The notes below the pieces were generated by a model, which searched no databases, was not told where the DNA came from, and saw nothing but the letters and a program-made list of their open reading frames with translations. The position numbers and the translations under genes were made by a program. This document shows, in pieces, positions 1 to 9,246 of a stretch of 64,000 nt of DNA (position 1 is its first letter; each line of letters opens with the position of its first letter). Source of the DNA: an uncultured Jannaschia sp. (GTDB lineage: Bacteria; Pseudomonadota; Alphaproteobacteria; Rhodobacterales; Rhodobacteraceae). The stretch spans positions 166,754-230,753 of the forward strand of contig NZ_CANLTQ010000005.1 in assembly GCF_947494025.1 (NCBI RefSeq), written 5' to 3'.

Positions 1-519
1 GCCTTCGGCGACCTGAACGGGGTCATCGTCGCGACCGAGCCGCAGATCCTCCGCATCGAGGGGGCCACGTCGAAGGTCTTCTACCAGCTTCGCCTCGCGG
101 AGGCCTTCGCGCACCGGATGGGGCAGGCGAAGGTGCTCAACCGCCACGTCCTGTCCTCCTGGTCGGACGTGATCTCCTATTGCCGCACCACGATGGCGCA
201 TCTGAAGACGGAGCAGTTCCGCATCCTGTTCCTGGACCGGAAGAACACCGTGATCGCCGACGAGGAGCAGGCCTCCGGCACCGTGGACCACGTTCCCGTC
301 TATCCGCGCGAGGTGGCGCGACGGGCGCTGGAACTGAGCGCGAGCGCCCTGATCCTCATCCACAACCATCCCTCGGGCGATCCGACGCCGAGCGAGGAGG
401 ATATCGAGATGACGGGGCGCATCATGGCGGCCTGCGGCGCGCTCGACATCGTCGTGCACGACCATATGATCATCGGCAAGAACACCGAGACGTCGTTCCG
501 TTCCGCCGGGCTGATCTGA
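1..519 (+). CDS. radC: RadC-family JAB-domain protein (5' truncated by window edge)
   Basis: The reading frame is open from base 1, so the start codon lies outside the window; 172 C-terminal residues are visible. They contain the JAMM/MPN metalloprotease-like signature HNHPSGDPTPSEED, the hallmark of the RadC family, preceded by the usual FRILFLDRKN strand. The family was named for DNA repair, but its biochemical role is unsettled. The piece ends at a normal position (RSAGLI then stop), so only the 5' end is missing. It converges on ccrM, with a hairpin between the two genes. Family assignment is firm; cellular function is not. Confidence 0.93.
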   Translation, partial: AFGDLNGVIVATEPQILRIEGATSKVFYQLRLAEAFAHRMGQAKVLNRHVLSSWSDVISYCRTTMAHLKTEQFRILFLDRKNTVIADEEQASGTVDHVPVYPREVARRALELSASALILIHNHPSGDPTPSEEDIEMTGRIMAACGALDIVVHDHMIIGKNTETSFRSAGLI

Positions 520-528
520 TTCAGGGAA

Positions 529-566
529 AAGAAACCCCTGAACCCGACAGGCGGGAACAGGGGTTC
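529..566 (-). terminator. Intrinsic terminator between radC and ccrM
   Basis: AACCCCTG (533-540) pairs with CAGGGGTT (558-565), and an inner CCCG/CGGG stem (543-546/552-555) stacks inside it across an AA/AA bulge. On the minus strand the stem is followed by TTTCTTTT, so it fits a Rho-independent terminator for ccrM. It may also stop radC transcription, although a T-run is lacking on the plus strand. Confidence 0.7.
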
Positions 567-621
567 AAGTCGCGCCCGCCGGACATTGGACAGCGGGCGC
601 AGGCGGTAACTCGTGTCGTCC

Positions 622-1839
<1,218 letters not shown>

Positions 1840-2463
1840 TCACGCCTCGACGCACAACATCTTGCGGATCGGCGCGAAGGTTCTCCGATGATGTTGTGTC
1901 ACCCCATGCTGCAATAATCCTGCGCGGTGTGTCGCCGTGCCGTAGCCGGCATTCGACTCCCAGCCGTAGCCGGGAAATTGTTGCGCCAGCGCCACCATGC
2001 CTTGATCCCGCCGCGATTTCGCGAGGACCGACGCTGCCGCAACGGAAAGGGAGCGGGCGTCGCCGCCAACGATCAGGTCGTGCGCGCAGGCCACCCAGCC
2101 GGGCTTGTCGTTGCCGTCGATCAGGATATGGCAGGGCGGCGCGGGCAAGGCCGCGACCGCGCGGCGCATGGCGAGATGAGTGGCCTGACGGATATTCAGG
2201 ATGTCGATCTCCTCCACGCTGGCCTCGCCGAAGCCGATCTCGCAGCAGGCCGCGAGGAAGGGAACGAGCGCCTCCCGCCGCGCCGCGCTCAGCTTCTTGC
2301 TGTCGTCGAGCCCGTCGGGCGCCGGTCCGATCAGATGCACGGCGCAGGCGACGACGGGCCCGGCCCAGGGACCGCGGCCGACCTCGTCCAGCCCGACGAC
2401 GATGCGGGCGCCGCGCCGGCGGGCGTCGTGTTCGTAGTCGAGATTTGGGGGCAGGGTCGGCAT
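1840..2463 (-). CDS. rnhB: Ribonuclease HII
   Basis: RNase HII cleaves the RNA strand of RNA/DNA hybrids and removes misincorporated ribonucleotides. The protein is 207 residues from the ATG at 2463 (MPTLPPNLDY). It shows the active-site DEVGRG motif at residues 26-31, followed by DDSKKLS and the DGND motif that carries further acidic metal ligands. The ORF track extends the frame far upstream to 2922, but that extension reads through the neighbouring secreted-protein gene and has no homology, so the shorter start is used. The gene precedes ccrM on the same strand, an arrangement common in this bacterial group. Confidence 0.95.
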   Translation of the reverse strand: MPTLPPNLDYEHDARRRGARIVVGLDEVGRGPWAGPVVACAVHLIGPAPDGLDDSKKLSAARREALVPFLAACCEIGFGEASVEEIDILNIRQATHLAMRRAVAALPAPPCHILIDGNDKPGWVACAHDLIVGGDARSLSVAAASVLAKSRRDQGMVALAQQFPGYGWESNAGYGTATHRAGLLQHGVTQHHRRTFAPIRKMLCVEA

Positions 2464-2512
2464 CGGCCGGACCCTGCCCCCCTCCCGGCGTGGCGTCAAC
2501 GCGGGGGGAGCG

Positions 2513-3058
2513 TCAACGCCGTGCGGTGCGGGGAGTCCAGCCCTCGGCCTCGAGGCAGCGTGCCGCGTAGAGCGCCTTGGGGTTCGTTTCGGTGCCGATG
2601 CGGCGGAGGCATCGCGGCGGCAGAAGGCCCGGCCGGGCCACGGCGTTCCGCATGCAGGCAGCCTCGTAGCCCGCAACGGGGCCGTCCGGGACGCGGGCCG
2701 CGTCGTGGCATTGCTCCGGCAGGATGCGCGTTTCGCGGGGCGCGGGCATCGTGTCGTAGGGAAAAGGCGGATCCCATGGCGGCAACCTGTCCTCCTCGAT
2801 GCGCGCGACGGGGCGGGGGCTCCGGTTCGGGGCGGTCGGCGCGGCCCGGCCGAGCACGACTTCGGCGGGCCGGGACCGGGCGACCGGTACGTCCGGGGCC
2901 GTCCCGTCGCGGTTCCGCTCAATGATCTCGCTCAGTGCGTAGAGCGCGACGAGCCCGCCGATCACCCGCAGCGCGTCCTTCCTGTCGGCCTGCGCGGGCG
3001 CAGCGAAGGACAGGGCCAGCGCCAGCGCGACGATGGCGGCGATCGGGCAGCGGAACAT
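2513..3058 (-). CDS. Secreted hypothetical protein
   Basis: This 181-residue protein begins with a clear Sec signal peptide (AAIVALALALSFAAPAQA) and is therefore probably periplasmic. The mature part has a short hydrophobic stretch (VIGGLVALYALSEII), a proline/arginine-rich linker and a C-terminal region with four cysteines (QCHDAA, AACMRN, PPRCLRR, AARCLEA) that could form two disulfides. The ATG at 3058 is chosen because GAGGAGA lies just upstream and the signal peptide starts there; the longer ORF in the track has no such support. It sits 49 bp upstream of rnhB on the same strand. No function is recognised. Confidence 0.7.
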   Translation of the reverse strand: MFRCPIAAIVALALALSFAAPAQADRKDALRVIGGLVALYALSEIIERNRDGTAPDVPVARSRPAEVVLGRAAPTAPNRSPRPVARIEEDRLPPWDPPFPYDTMPAPRETRILPEQCHDAARVPDGPVAGYEAACMRNAVARPGLLPPRCLRRIGTETNPKALYAARCLEAEGWTPRTARR

Positions 3059-3202
3059 GGCGCGTCTCCTCGCGGTCGGAATATGGAACGGGGCAACGGC
3101 CTCCTCGCCGTCAGGGGGCCGGACGGGCAATGACAGGGCGTTGTCATGAAATAACCGACGGCTCCCATTGCCTGTCAGCGCCCGCTGACGCATCAAGATC
3201 GC

Positions 3203-3490
3203 ATGCGGATCGCGCTTCTTCCTCTGGCTCTTGTCGCCGCTCTGACGCTCGCCGATGCGGCGGGGGCGGCATGCTACGCCGATTACAAGGCCAAGAAGGA
3301 CGATCCGCTCCGGCTGCATTACGGCGTGATCGAGGTCGGGGACGGCAATTGCTCGGCCGGGGCCGCCGCCTCGGTGATCCGGGGCCGGCTCGGCGACGGC
3401 TGGCAGCTTCTGGAGGTCGAATCCGTCTTTGGCCCCGAAGGCCTGGAACAAAGGAAGGGTCGTGCCGGCGAGTTCTTCCTCCGTTACTGA
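3203..3490 (+). CDS. Small secreted hypothetical protein
   Basis: The 95-residue product has a typical signal peptide (MRIALLPLALVAALTLADAAGA) followed by a short mature domain with two cysteines (ACYADYK and GNCSAGAA). The mature part has a mixed alpha/beta-like pattern and no recognised catalytic motif. It looks like the small exported proteins that recur in Rhodobacteraceae genomes, but I cannot assign a function. Its 3' end overlaps the next gene by 29 bp, so the two are probably cotranscribed. Confidence 0.7.
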   Translation: MRIALLPLALVAALTLADAAGAACYADYKAKKDDPLRLHYGVIEVGDGNCSAGAAASVIRGRLGDGWQLLEVESVFGPEGLEQRKGRAGEFFLRY

Positions 3491-4163
3491 AACCCGGGCC
3501 GTTTCGGCCAGGATCGTGGGCTTCGGCATCGCGGCCATCGTGGTGATCCTCGCCGCGGCGGCCGTGTTCCTGTTCGCGACGTTGCCCGACGGCAACGCCT
3601 TCAACGCCCGGGTGGAGCGGCTCTTCATCGAATCCGACCTGACGCAGCGCGCGGAAATCCGGCTTCTGGAGGTGCTGGCCCAGTCCGGGACCGCGTTCAG
3701 CGACGTGCTGGCGAGCTACCGGGTCATCATCTTCGTCCTTCTCGTCTTCGCGACCGCGCTTCTCATCGCCTGCGTCGTGCTGCTGGTCGCGATCGTCACG
3801 CTGAACCGGCGGATGGGGGAGATCGAGCGGTCGGGCATCCAGGTCACGTCATTGATCCTCGCGCGGGCGGAGAACGCGGTGATGCTGAACGACATCGAGC
3901 TGAAGCTGACCGACGCCGCGATGGAAACGCTGAGCGTTCTGGCCGAGGCCCGGCTCGACGGCGACATGCTGACCGGCGCGCAGATCGAATCGGTCATCAC
4001 CGGCAAGCCCGAAGCGGATTGCGAGGAGGCGGCGGGCGCCACGCGGATCAAGCGGCTGCGCGACGCGCTCGGCAACCAGATCGTGACGCAGCTCCTGATC
4101 CGCAACATCACGCGGCAGGGCTACGTTCTGGCACTCGATCCGAAGGTGATCCGGATGACGTGA
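3462..4163 (+). CDS. Membrane-anchored winged-helix (OmpR/ToxR-type) protein
   Basis: The GTG at 3462 is preferred because AAGGAAGG precedes it; the track's earlier ATG lies inside the upstream gene. The 233-residue protein has two membrane segments (about residues 18-41 and 87-114) bracketing a ~45-residue loop. A C-terminal domain (about 145-227) follows the pattern of the OmpR C-terminal winged helix: LTDAAMETLSVLAE, then DMLTGAQIESVITG, then IKRLRDALGN, and finally the ITRQGYVL hairpin that resembles the VRGxGYRL signature. This suggests a DNA-binding domain tethered to the inner membrane, as in ToxR or CadC but with the membrane part at the N terminus. The wing assignment is by eye. Confidence 0.7.
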   Translation: MPASSSSVTETRAVSARIVGFGIAAIVVILAAAAVFLFATLPDGNAFNARVERLFIESDLTQRAEIRLLEVLAQSGTAFSDVLASYRVIIFVLLVFATALLIACVVLLVAIVTLNRRMGEIERSGIQVTSLILARAENAVMLNDIELKLTDAAMETLSVLAEARLDGDMLTGAQIESVITGKPEADCEEAAGATRIKRLRDALGNQIVTQLLIRNITRQGYVLALDPKVIRMT

Positions 4164-4180
4164 CGGGCTAGTGATCCGTC

Positions 4181-4516
4181 ATGCCCGATTATCCCCGAAC
4201 CCCCGACGGCCGCTATTTCGTCGCCAAGGGCCGCCTCTGGCGGTGCAGCGATCCCTCCCTGTCCGAGCCCGACCGCAAGGCGGCGGTGCGCGCGCTGATG
4301 GACGCGCGCCGGGCGGTTCGCGACGCAGTCGACGAGGCGGAGACCCGCGCCGCCCGCGACCGCGTGCAGGCGGCGAAGGAACGGCTGGGCGAACGCGGAC
4401 CGGTCTGGTGGGACGACGGCGCACCGGACCGAACGCGGCACGCGCCGTGGAACACGGATTACGCGGAATGGTGGGCATCGCTCGACACCGCGGCGCAGGG
4501 GCAGGGGCGGGAATGA
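4181..4516 (+). CDS. Conserved hypothetical protein, 111 aa
   Basis: This is a small, charged, soluble protein starting MPDYPRTPDGRYFV, with an alanine/arginine-rich central helix (KAAVRALMDARRAVRDAVDEAE) that could form a coiled coil. A tryptophan-rich C terminus follows (PVWWDDGAPDRTRH, EWWASLD). It has no signal peptide or membrane segment. The pattern resembles a conserved small protein of unknown role in Alphaproteobacteria. Its stop overlaps the ATG of the following Stealth-type gene (ATGA), so translation of the two is probably coupled. Confidence 0.7.
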   Translation: MPDYPRTPDGRYFVAKGRLWRCSDPSLSEPDRKAAVRALMDARRAVRDAVDEAETRAARDRVQAAKERLGERGPVWWDDGAPDRTRHAPWNTDYAEWWASLDTAAQGQGRE

Positions 4517-5442
4517 TCGACGCCGTCATCACCTGGGTGGACGGCGACGATCCGGCCCACCGCGCGCGGCGGGCGCGGTACGAGGCTCGCGGCGCCCACC
4601 CCGAGGCGACCGCCACCACGCGCTTCGCCAGCTCGGGCGAGCTTCGCTTCGCCGTCCTGTCGCTTCTGCGGTTCTGTCCCTTCGTGCGTCGGATCCACGT
4701 CGTGACCGATGCGCAACACCCGGCCTGCCTCGATACGCTGCGCTCGGTCCCCGCCGATGCCGCCCGGATCCGCGTGGTCGACCATCGGGCGGCGTTCGGG
4801 GTCCATGCCGACCTGCTGCCCGTCTTCTCCTCGCGCTCCATCGAGACGATGATCCACCGCATCCCGGACCTCGCGGAGCGATTCCTGTATCTCAACGACG
4901 ACATCTTCGTCGGACGCCCGATGCGCGAACGCGACTACTTCGACGGCGACCGTCCCATTCTGCAGGGCCATTGGCGCCGGTTCCCGAACCCCGCCGTCGC
5001 GTGGCTCAAGAGGCGCGTCCGGTCGGAGCGTCCCGGCTTCGGCGCCGCGCAACGGCAGGCCGCACGTCTGGCCGGGGCGCGCGGGCGGTATTTCTTGCTG
5101 GAGCATCAGCCGCAGCCGATGCGCCGGTCCACGCTCGCCGGGTTCTATGCCGGCGATCCCGCAGTCCTGCGCCAACAGGCGGGGCACCGCTTCCGCTCGC
5201 CCGAACAGGTCTCGCCCCTTGGCCTCGCCGCGCATCTGGAGATCGCGGCCGGCGCCCGGACGATGGCGCCGCGCGACATCGGCTATGTCCGCCCGGGCCG
5301 CCCGGGCGGGGCCGCGCTCGCGCAGGTCATGGCGCGGCTGGGGGCGGACGCCTACGCCTCCTTCTGTGTCCAGAGCCTCGACCGCTTTCCGGAGGCCGAT
5401 CGTGCCACCGTCCTGTCGGGGCTCGCCGCGCGCTACGGCTGA
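4513..5442 (+). CDS. Stealth-family sugar-phosphate transferase
   Basis: The 309-residue protein opens with IDAVITWVDGDDP (residues 2-14), the conserved region 1 of Stealth proteins. It carries conserved region 2 around residues 40-134, including RFCPFVRRIHVVTD and the hallmark FLYLNDDIFVG. Stealth enzymes transfer hexose-1-phosphate units during capsule or exopolysaccharide assembly (D-hexose-1-phosphoryl transferases); the acidic LNDD motif is part of the catalytic core. The start is the ATG overlapping the upstream stop. The nearby MsbA-like ABC exporter would fit export of a surface glycan or lipid, but the acceptor and donor are unknown. Confidence 0.82.
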   Translation: MIDAVITWVDGDDPAHRARRARYEARGAHPEATATTRFASSGELRFAVLSLLRFCPFVRRIHVVTDAQHPACLDTLRSVPADAARIRVVDHRAAFGVHADLLPVFSSRSIETMIHRIPDLAERFLYLNDDIFVGRPMRERDYFDGDRPILQGHWRRFPNPAVAWLKRRVRSERPGFGAAQRQAARLAGARGRYFLLEHQPQPMRRSTLAGFYAGDPAVLRQQAGHRFRSPEQVSPLGLAAHLEIAAGARTMAPRDIGYVRPGRPGGAALAQVMARLGADAYASFCVQSLDRFPEADRATVLSGLAARYG

Positions 5443-5574
5443 GCGCCCCGTCGCTGGACCGGAGCCGGCGCAGCGGCTAGACGCCGGGGCGATCCCGACG
5501 ATGCCGAACAGGAAAAGGCGCAGGACTTGCCCAAGGTCAGTTCCATCAAACGGCGCCCCAAGGCCGAGCGGGCG

Positions 5575-7308
5575 ATGACCGACCGCCAGATGTTCGCCCG
5601 TCTCTGGCGCGAATACCTGCGCCCGCACGCCCCGATGATCGCCTTCGCGGCGCTTCTGATGGTGATGGAGGGCAGCACGCTGGGCATCCTGTCCTGGATG
5701 CTGAAGCCGATGTTCGACCTTGTTTTCGTCGACGGACGCGAAAGCGCGATCCTGTGGGTGGGGTTCGGCATCTTCGGTCTGTTCCTGATGCGCGCCGTCA
5801 CGGGGGTGCTGCAGCGGATCGTGATGACGCGGATCTCCAACAGGACCAGCGCGGCGATGCAGGTCGACCTGCTGCGCCACGTGCTGACGCTCGACAGCGG
5901 CTTCTTCCAGTCGATGTCGCCCGGCACGCTGATCTCCCGCGTCTCCTCCGACGCCAACGCGACGCAAGGGATCTGGTCGGCGCTGATCCTCGGCGCGGGA
6001 CGCGATGCGGTGGCGCTCGTCTCACTCGTCGTGGTGGCCGTCGTGATCGATCCGCTCTGGACGCTCGTGGCGGTGGTCGGCACGCCGCTCCTCGTCCTGC
6101 CGAGTCTCGTCCTGCAACGCTACCTGCGCCGCAAGAGCGCCCGGCTGCGCGACATCTCGGCGGCCCGGACGACCCGGCTCGACGAGATCTTCCACGGCGT
6201 CACCCCGGTCAAGCTGAACGCGCTCGAGAATTATCAGAACGGCCGGTTCGCCGCGCTGACCGACGCCTTCGTTTCCGCCAAGGTCAAGGCGGCGGGCGGC
6301 TCGGCGATGATCCCGGGCTTCATCGACATCGCCATCGGCCTCGGCTTCTTCTGCGTGCTGCTCTACGGCGGGCAGGAGATCATCGACGGCGACAAGACGG
6401 TGGGCGACTTCATGTCGTTCTTCACCGCGATGGCGCTGGCGTTCCAGCCGCTGCGCCGGCTGGGCACGCTCGCGGGGACGTGGCAGATCGCCGCCGCGAG
6501 CCTCGAGCGGGTGTTCGAGCTGTTCGACACGCCGCCGACCGTGCCGATCCCCAAGGTCGCCGCGCGTCCGCCCGAATTGCCCGACACGGAGATCCGGTTC
6601 GAGAACGTGAGCCTGTCCTACGGCAGCGCCGAGGTGCTGCGCGGTCTCGACTTTATCGCGGATTCCGGGGGGACCACGGCCCTCGTCGGGCCGTCGGGGG
6701 CGGGCAAGAGCACCGTGTTCAACGTCCTCACCCGGCTCGTCGAGCCGTCGGGCGGACGCGTCACGATCGGCGGGCGGGACATTTCCGAAATCGAGGTCGG
6801 AAGTCTTCGCGCGCTTTTCTCCGTGGTGAGCCAGGACGCGCTCCTTTTCGACGAGACGGTGCGGGAGAACATCCTTCTCGGACAGAAGCACGTCACGGAG
6901 GCGCAGCTGCAGGCCGCCCTCGACGCGGCGCATGTCAGCGACTTCCTGGACGGACTGCCGAACGGGCTCGACTCCCCCGCCGGGCCGCGCGGGTCGAACC
7001 TTTCGGGCGGGCAGCGACAGCGGGTGGCCATCGCCCGCGCGCTCCTGCGGGACACGCCGATCCTGCTCCTTGACGAGGCGACTTCGGCGCTCGACGCGGC
7101 GGTGGAGGCCAAGGTGCAGGACGCGATCGCCACGCTTTCGAAGGGGCGCACCGTTCTCGTCATCGCGCACCGGCTTTCCACCATCACCGACGCCGACCGC
7201 ATCGTCGTGATGGATCGCGGACAGGTGGAGGATATGGGTCGGCACGCGGAACTCCTGACCCGCGGCGGCATCTTCGCGGGCCTGCACGCGCTGCAATCGA
7301 ACCGCTAG
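5575..7308 (+). CDS. MsbA-like ABC transporter (fused permease-ATPase)
   Basis: This is an ABC half-transporter of about 577 residues with six N-terminal membrane helices and a C-terminal ATPase. Walker A GPSGAGKST lies near residue 372, the ABC signature LSGGQRQR near 476 and Walker B LLLDEATSALD near 497, followed by the H-loop AHRLS. The domain order and length match lipid A/multidrug exporters of the MsbA family, which work as homodimers in the inner membrane. An in-frame TTG at 5527 gives a version 16 residues longer; the ATG at 5575 (MTDRQMF) is chosen because the family usually starts close to the first amphipathic helix. The substrate cannot be read from sequence. Confidence 0.88.
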   Translation: MTDRQMFARLWREYLRPHAPMIAFAALLMVMEGSTLGILSWMLKPMFDLVFVDGRESAILWVGFGIFGLFLMRAVTGVLQRIVMTRISNRTSAAMQVDLLRHVLTLDSGFFQSMSPGTLISRVSSDANATQGIWSALILGAGRDAVALVSLVVVAVVIDPLWTLVAVVGTPLLVLPSLVLQRYLRRKSARLRDISAARTTRLDEIFHGVTPVKLNALENYQNGRFAALTDAFVSAKVKAAGGSAMIPGFIDIAIGLGFFCVLLYGGQEIIDGDKTVGDFMSFFTAMALAFQPLRRLGTLAGTWQIAAASLERVFELFDTPPTVPIPKVAARPPELPDTEIRFENVSLSYGSAEVLRGLDFIADSGGTTALVGPSGAGKSTVFNVLTRLVEPSGGRVTIGGRDISEIEVGSLRALFSVVSQDALLFDETVRENILLGQKHVTEAQLQAALDAAHVSDFLDGLPNGLDSPAGPRGSNLSGGQRQRVAIARALLRDTPILLLDEATSALDAAVEAKVQDAIATLSKGRTVLVIAHRLSTITDADRIVVMDRGQVEDMGRHAELLTRGGIFAGLHALQSNR

Positions 7309-7533
7309 GCCCCAAGCGCCCGAACTCCCGCAGGAGACTGCCCGGAAAGCATAATTCCGAACTTATCTTGCGCCGGTCCGCGTCGCGCGGCGTCCATAAC
7401 CCCCGTTCCCGGCAGAAACCCGGTGGCATTGAGGCGGCCTTCATGTTCTTTTGTGTCGACCGGGCCTGCGCCAGCGGGCCCGATACGTATGAGAAGGCGT
7501 GCGTTGGAGCGCGTCCGAGATTTGGGAGACACC

Positions 7534-9141
7534 ATGTCGAAGAAGAACCAGGAACAGATCGATCGCCTCGCCGACGCCGCCCGCCGCGGCGGCCTCTCGC
7601 GCCGCGACTTCATGCATTATTCCGTCGCCGCCGGCCTGACCGCGACCACGGCAACGGGTCTCTGGACCACGAAGGCCGCGGCCCAGCCGAAATCGGGCGG
7701 CAACTTTCGCTGGGGTCTCCATGACGGCAACACCTCGGACACGCACGATCCGGGCACCTACGTGACGCGCCAGAATATCTTTCTCGCCCATACCCATCGC
7801 AGCTACCTGACGATGATCATGGGCGACGGCTCCCTCGGGCCGGACCTCGCCGACAGCTGGGAGGCGAACGAGGACGCGACCCAGTGGATTTTCGAGCTCA
7901 ACCAGGACGCCAGCTTCCATAGCGGCAAGCCGGTGACCGCCGACGACGTGATCGCGTCGCTGAACCACCACCGCGGCGACGACACGACCTCCGCCGCGAA
8001 GGCGCTTCTGACCGACGTGTCCGACATCACCAAGGACGGCGACCACACCGTCGTCGTCACCCTGTCGCGCGGCAACGCCGACCTGCCCTGGCTGATGACC
8101 GACTACCACTTCGCGGTCTGCCCGGCCAACGACGACGGCACGATCGAATGGCAATCGGGCGACGGTTCGGGACCCTACAAGATCGACTCGGGCGAATGGG
8201 GCGTGCAGTTCACGCTGAGCCGGCACGACGGCTGGCACCGCGAGGGGGCCTATTTCGACACGGTCGAGCTCCTGACGCTGAACGACCCGAACGCGCGCCA
8301 GACTGCGCTCGTCACCGGCGACGTGGACGCGGTATCGCTGATCGAGCTCAAGACGATGGCGCTCCTGCAGCGCGATCCGAACCTCGTGATCCACAACGTG
8401 CCCTCGGCCGCGGCGATCACCATGCCGATGTTCTGCGACCAGGCGCCGTTCGACAACGTGGACGTGCGCAACGCGCTGAAGCTCGCCATGAACCGCGACG
8501 AGATCATCGAGAAGATCACCTTCGGCGCCGCGACCAAGGCCAACGATTTCCACCATTCGCCGGCGCAGCCCTACTATCCCGAGGGCATCCCCCAGCGGGA
8601 CTACGATCCCGACCAGGCACGCTCGCTGTTGAAGAAGGCGGGGGCCGAGGGACTCACGATCAGCCTCAGCGCCGCCGACAGCGTTTATACGGGCGCGGTC
8701 GACATGGCCGTCCTTTATGCGGAACAGGCGCGGGCCGCAGGCATCAACGTCAACGTCGTGCGGGAGCCGAACGACGGCTACTACTCGGACGTCTGGCTGA
8801 AGAAGCCGTTCTGCCTCGTCTCCTGGGGCGCGCGCCCGACGCCGGACGTGATGTACACGCTGGCCTACAAGGACGACGCGGCCTGGAACGAGAGCCACTG
8901 GCAGAACGAGCGGTTCAACGAGCTCCTGCTGGCGGCGAAGTCGGAACTCGACAATTCGCTCCGCGCGGAGATGTATGCTGAGATGGCGATGCTGGCCCGC
9001 GACGACGGCGGCACCATCATCCCGTTCTTCAACAACTTCGTCTACGCGAACCGCGCCAATGTCGGCACGCCCGAAGAGCTGGCCGCGAGCTGGGAGAACG
9101 ACGGCGCCCGCGCCGCGAGCCGCTGGTGGTTCAACGACTGA
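7534..9141 (+). CDS. Peptide-type ABC transporter substrate-binding protein (SBP_bac_5)
   Basis: The 535-residue protein is a periplasmic extracytoplasmic binding protein of the DppA/OppA family. A twin-arginine signal is present near the N terminus (LSRRDFMHYSVAAGL), so export is probably by the Tat pathway. The mature part begins around QPKSGGNFRWG and has the family's SWEANEDATQWIFELNQ region and the DVRNALKLAMNRDEI segment. The ATG at 7534 is chosen because GGGAGA precedes it; the longer ORF start at 7423 has no ribosome-binding site. It leads a four-gene operon with two permeases and a double ATPase. The true ligand (dipeptide, oligopeptide or other) is not determinable. Confidence 0.92.
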   Translation: MSKKNQEQIDRLADAARRGGLSRRDFMHYSVAAGLTATTATGLWTTKAAAQPKSGGNFRWGLHDGNTSDTHDPGTYVTRQNIFLAHTHRSYLTMIMGDGSLGPDLADSWEANEDATQWIFELNQDASFHSGKPVTADDVIASLNHHRGDDTTSAAKALLTDVSDITKDGDHTVVVTLSRGNADLPWLMTDYHFAVCPANDDGTIEWQSGDGSGPYKIDSGEWGVQFTLSRHDGWHREGAYFDTVELLTLNDPNARQTALVTGDVDAVSLIELKTMALLQRDPNLVIHNVPSAAAITMPMFCDQAPFDNVDVRNALKLAMNRDEIIEKITFGAATKANDFHHSPAQPYYPEGIPQRDYDPDQARSLLKKAGAEGLTISLSAADSVYTGAVDMAVLYAEQARAAGINVNVVREPNDGYYSDVWLKKPFCLVSWGARPTPDVMYTLAYKDDAAWNESHWQNERFNELLLAAKSELDNSLRAEMYAEMAMLARDDGGTIIPFFNNFVYANRANVGTPEELAASWENDGARAASRWWFND

Positions 9142-9153
9142 TCGCGAAAGGTC

Positions 9154-9175
9154 CGGCCCGGCTTCGGCCGGGCCG
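9154..9175 (+). promoter_or_regulatory. Intercistronic hairpin with UUCG tetraloop
   Basis: GGCCCGGC (9155-9162) and GCCGGGCC (9167-9174) form a perfect stem closed by a TTCG tetraloop, with one more C-G pair outside (9154/9175). There is no T-run. It lies 13 bp past the binding-protein stop and before the permease genes, a place where such hairpins usually protect the upstream mRNA and lower expression of downstream genes. Confidence 0.75.
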
Positions 9176-9246
9176 CAACACGATCATTCCTTACGGACAA
9201 CAAGACGCCGGCATGCCAACGCCGGATCGGCAGGCCGGAGGCACGG

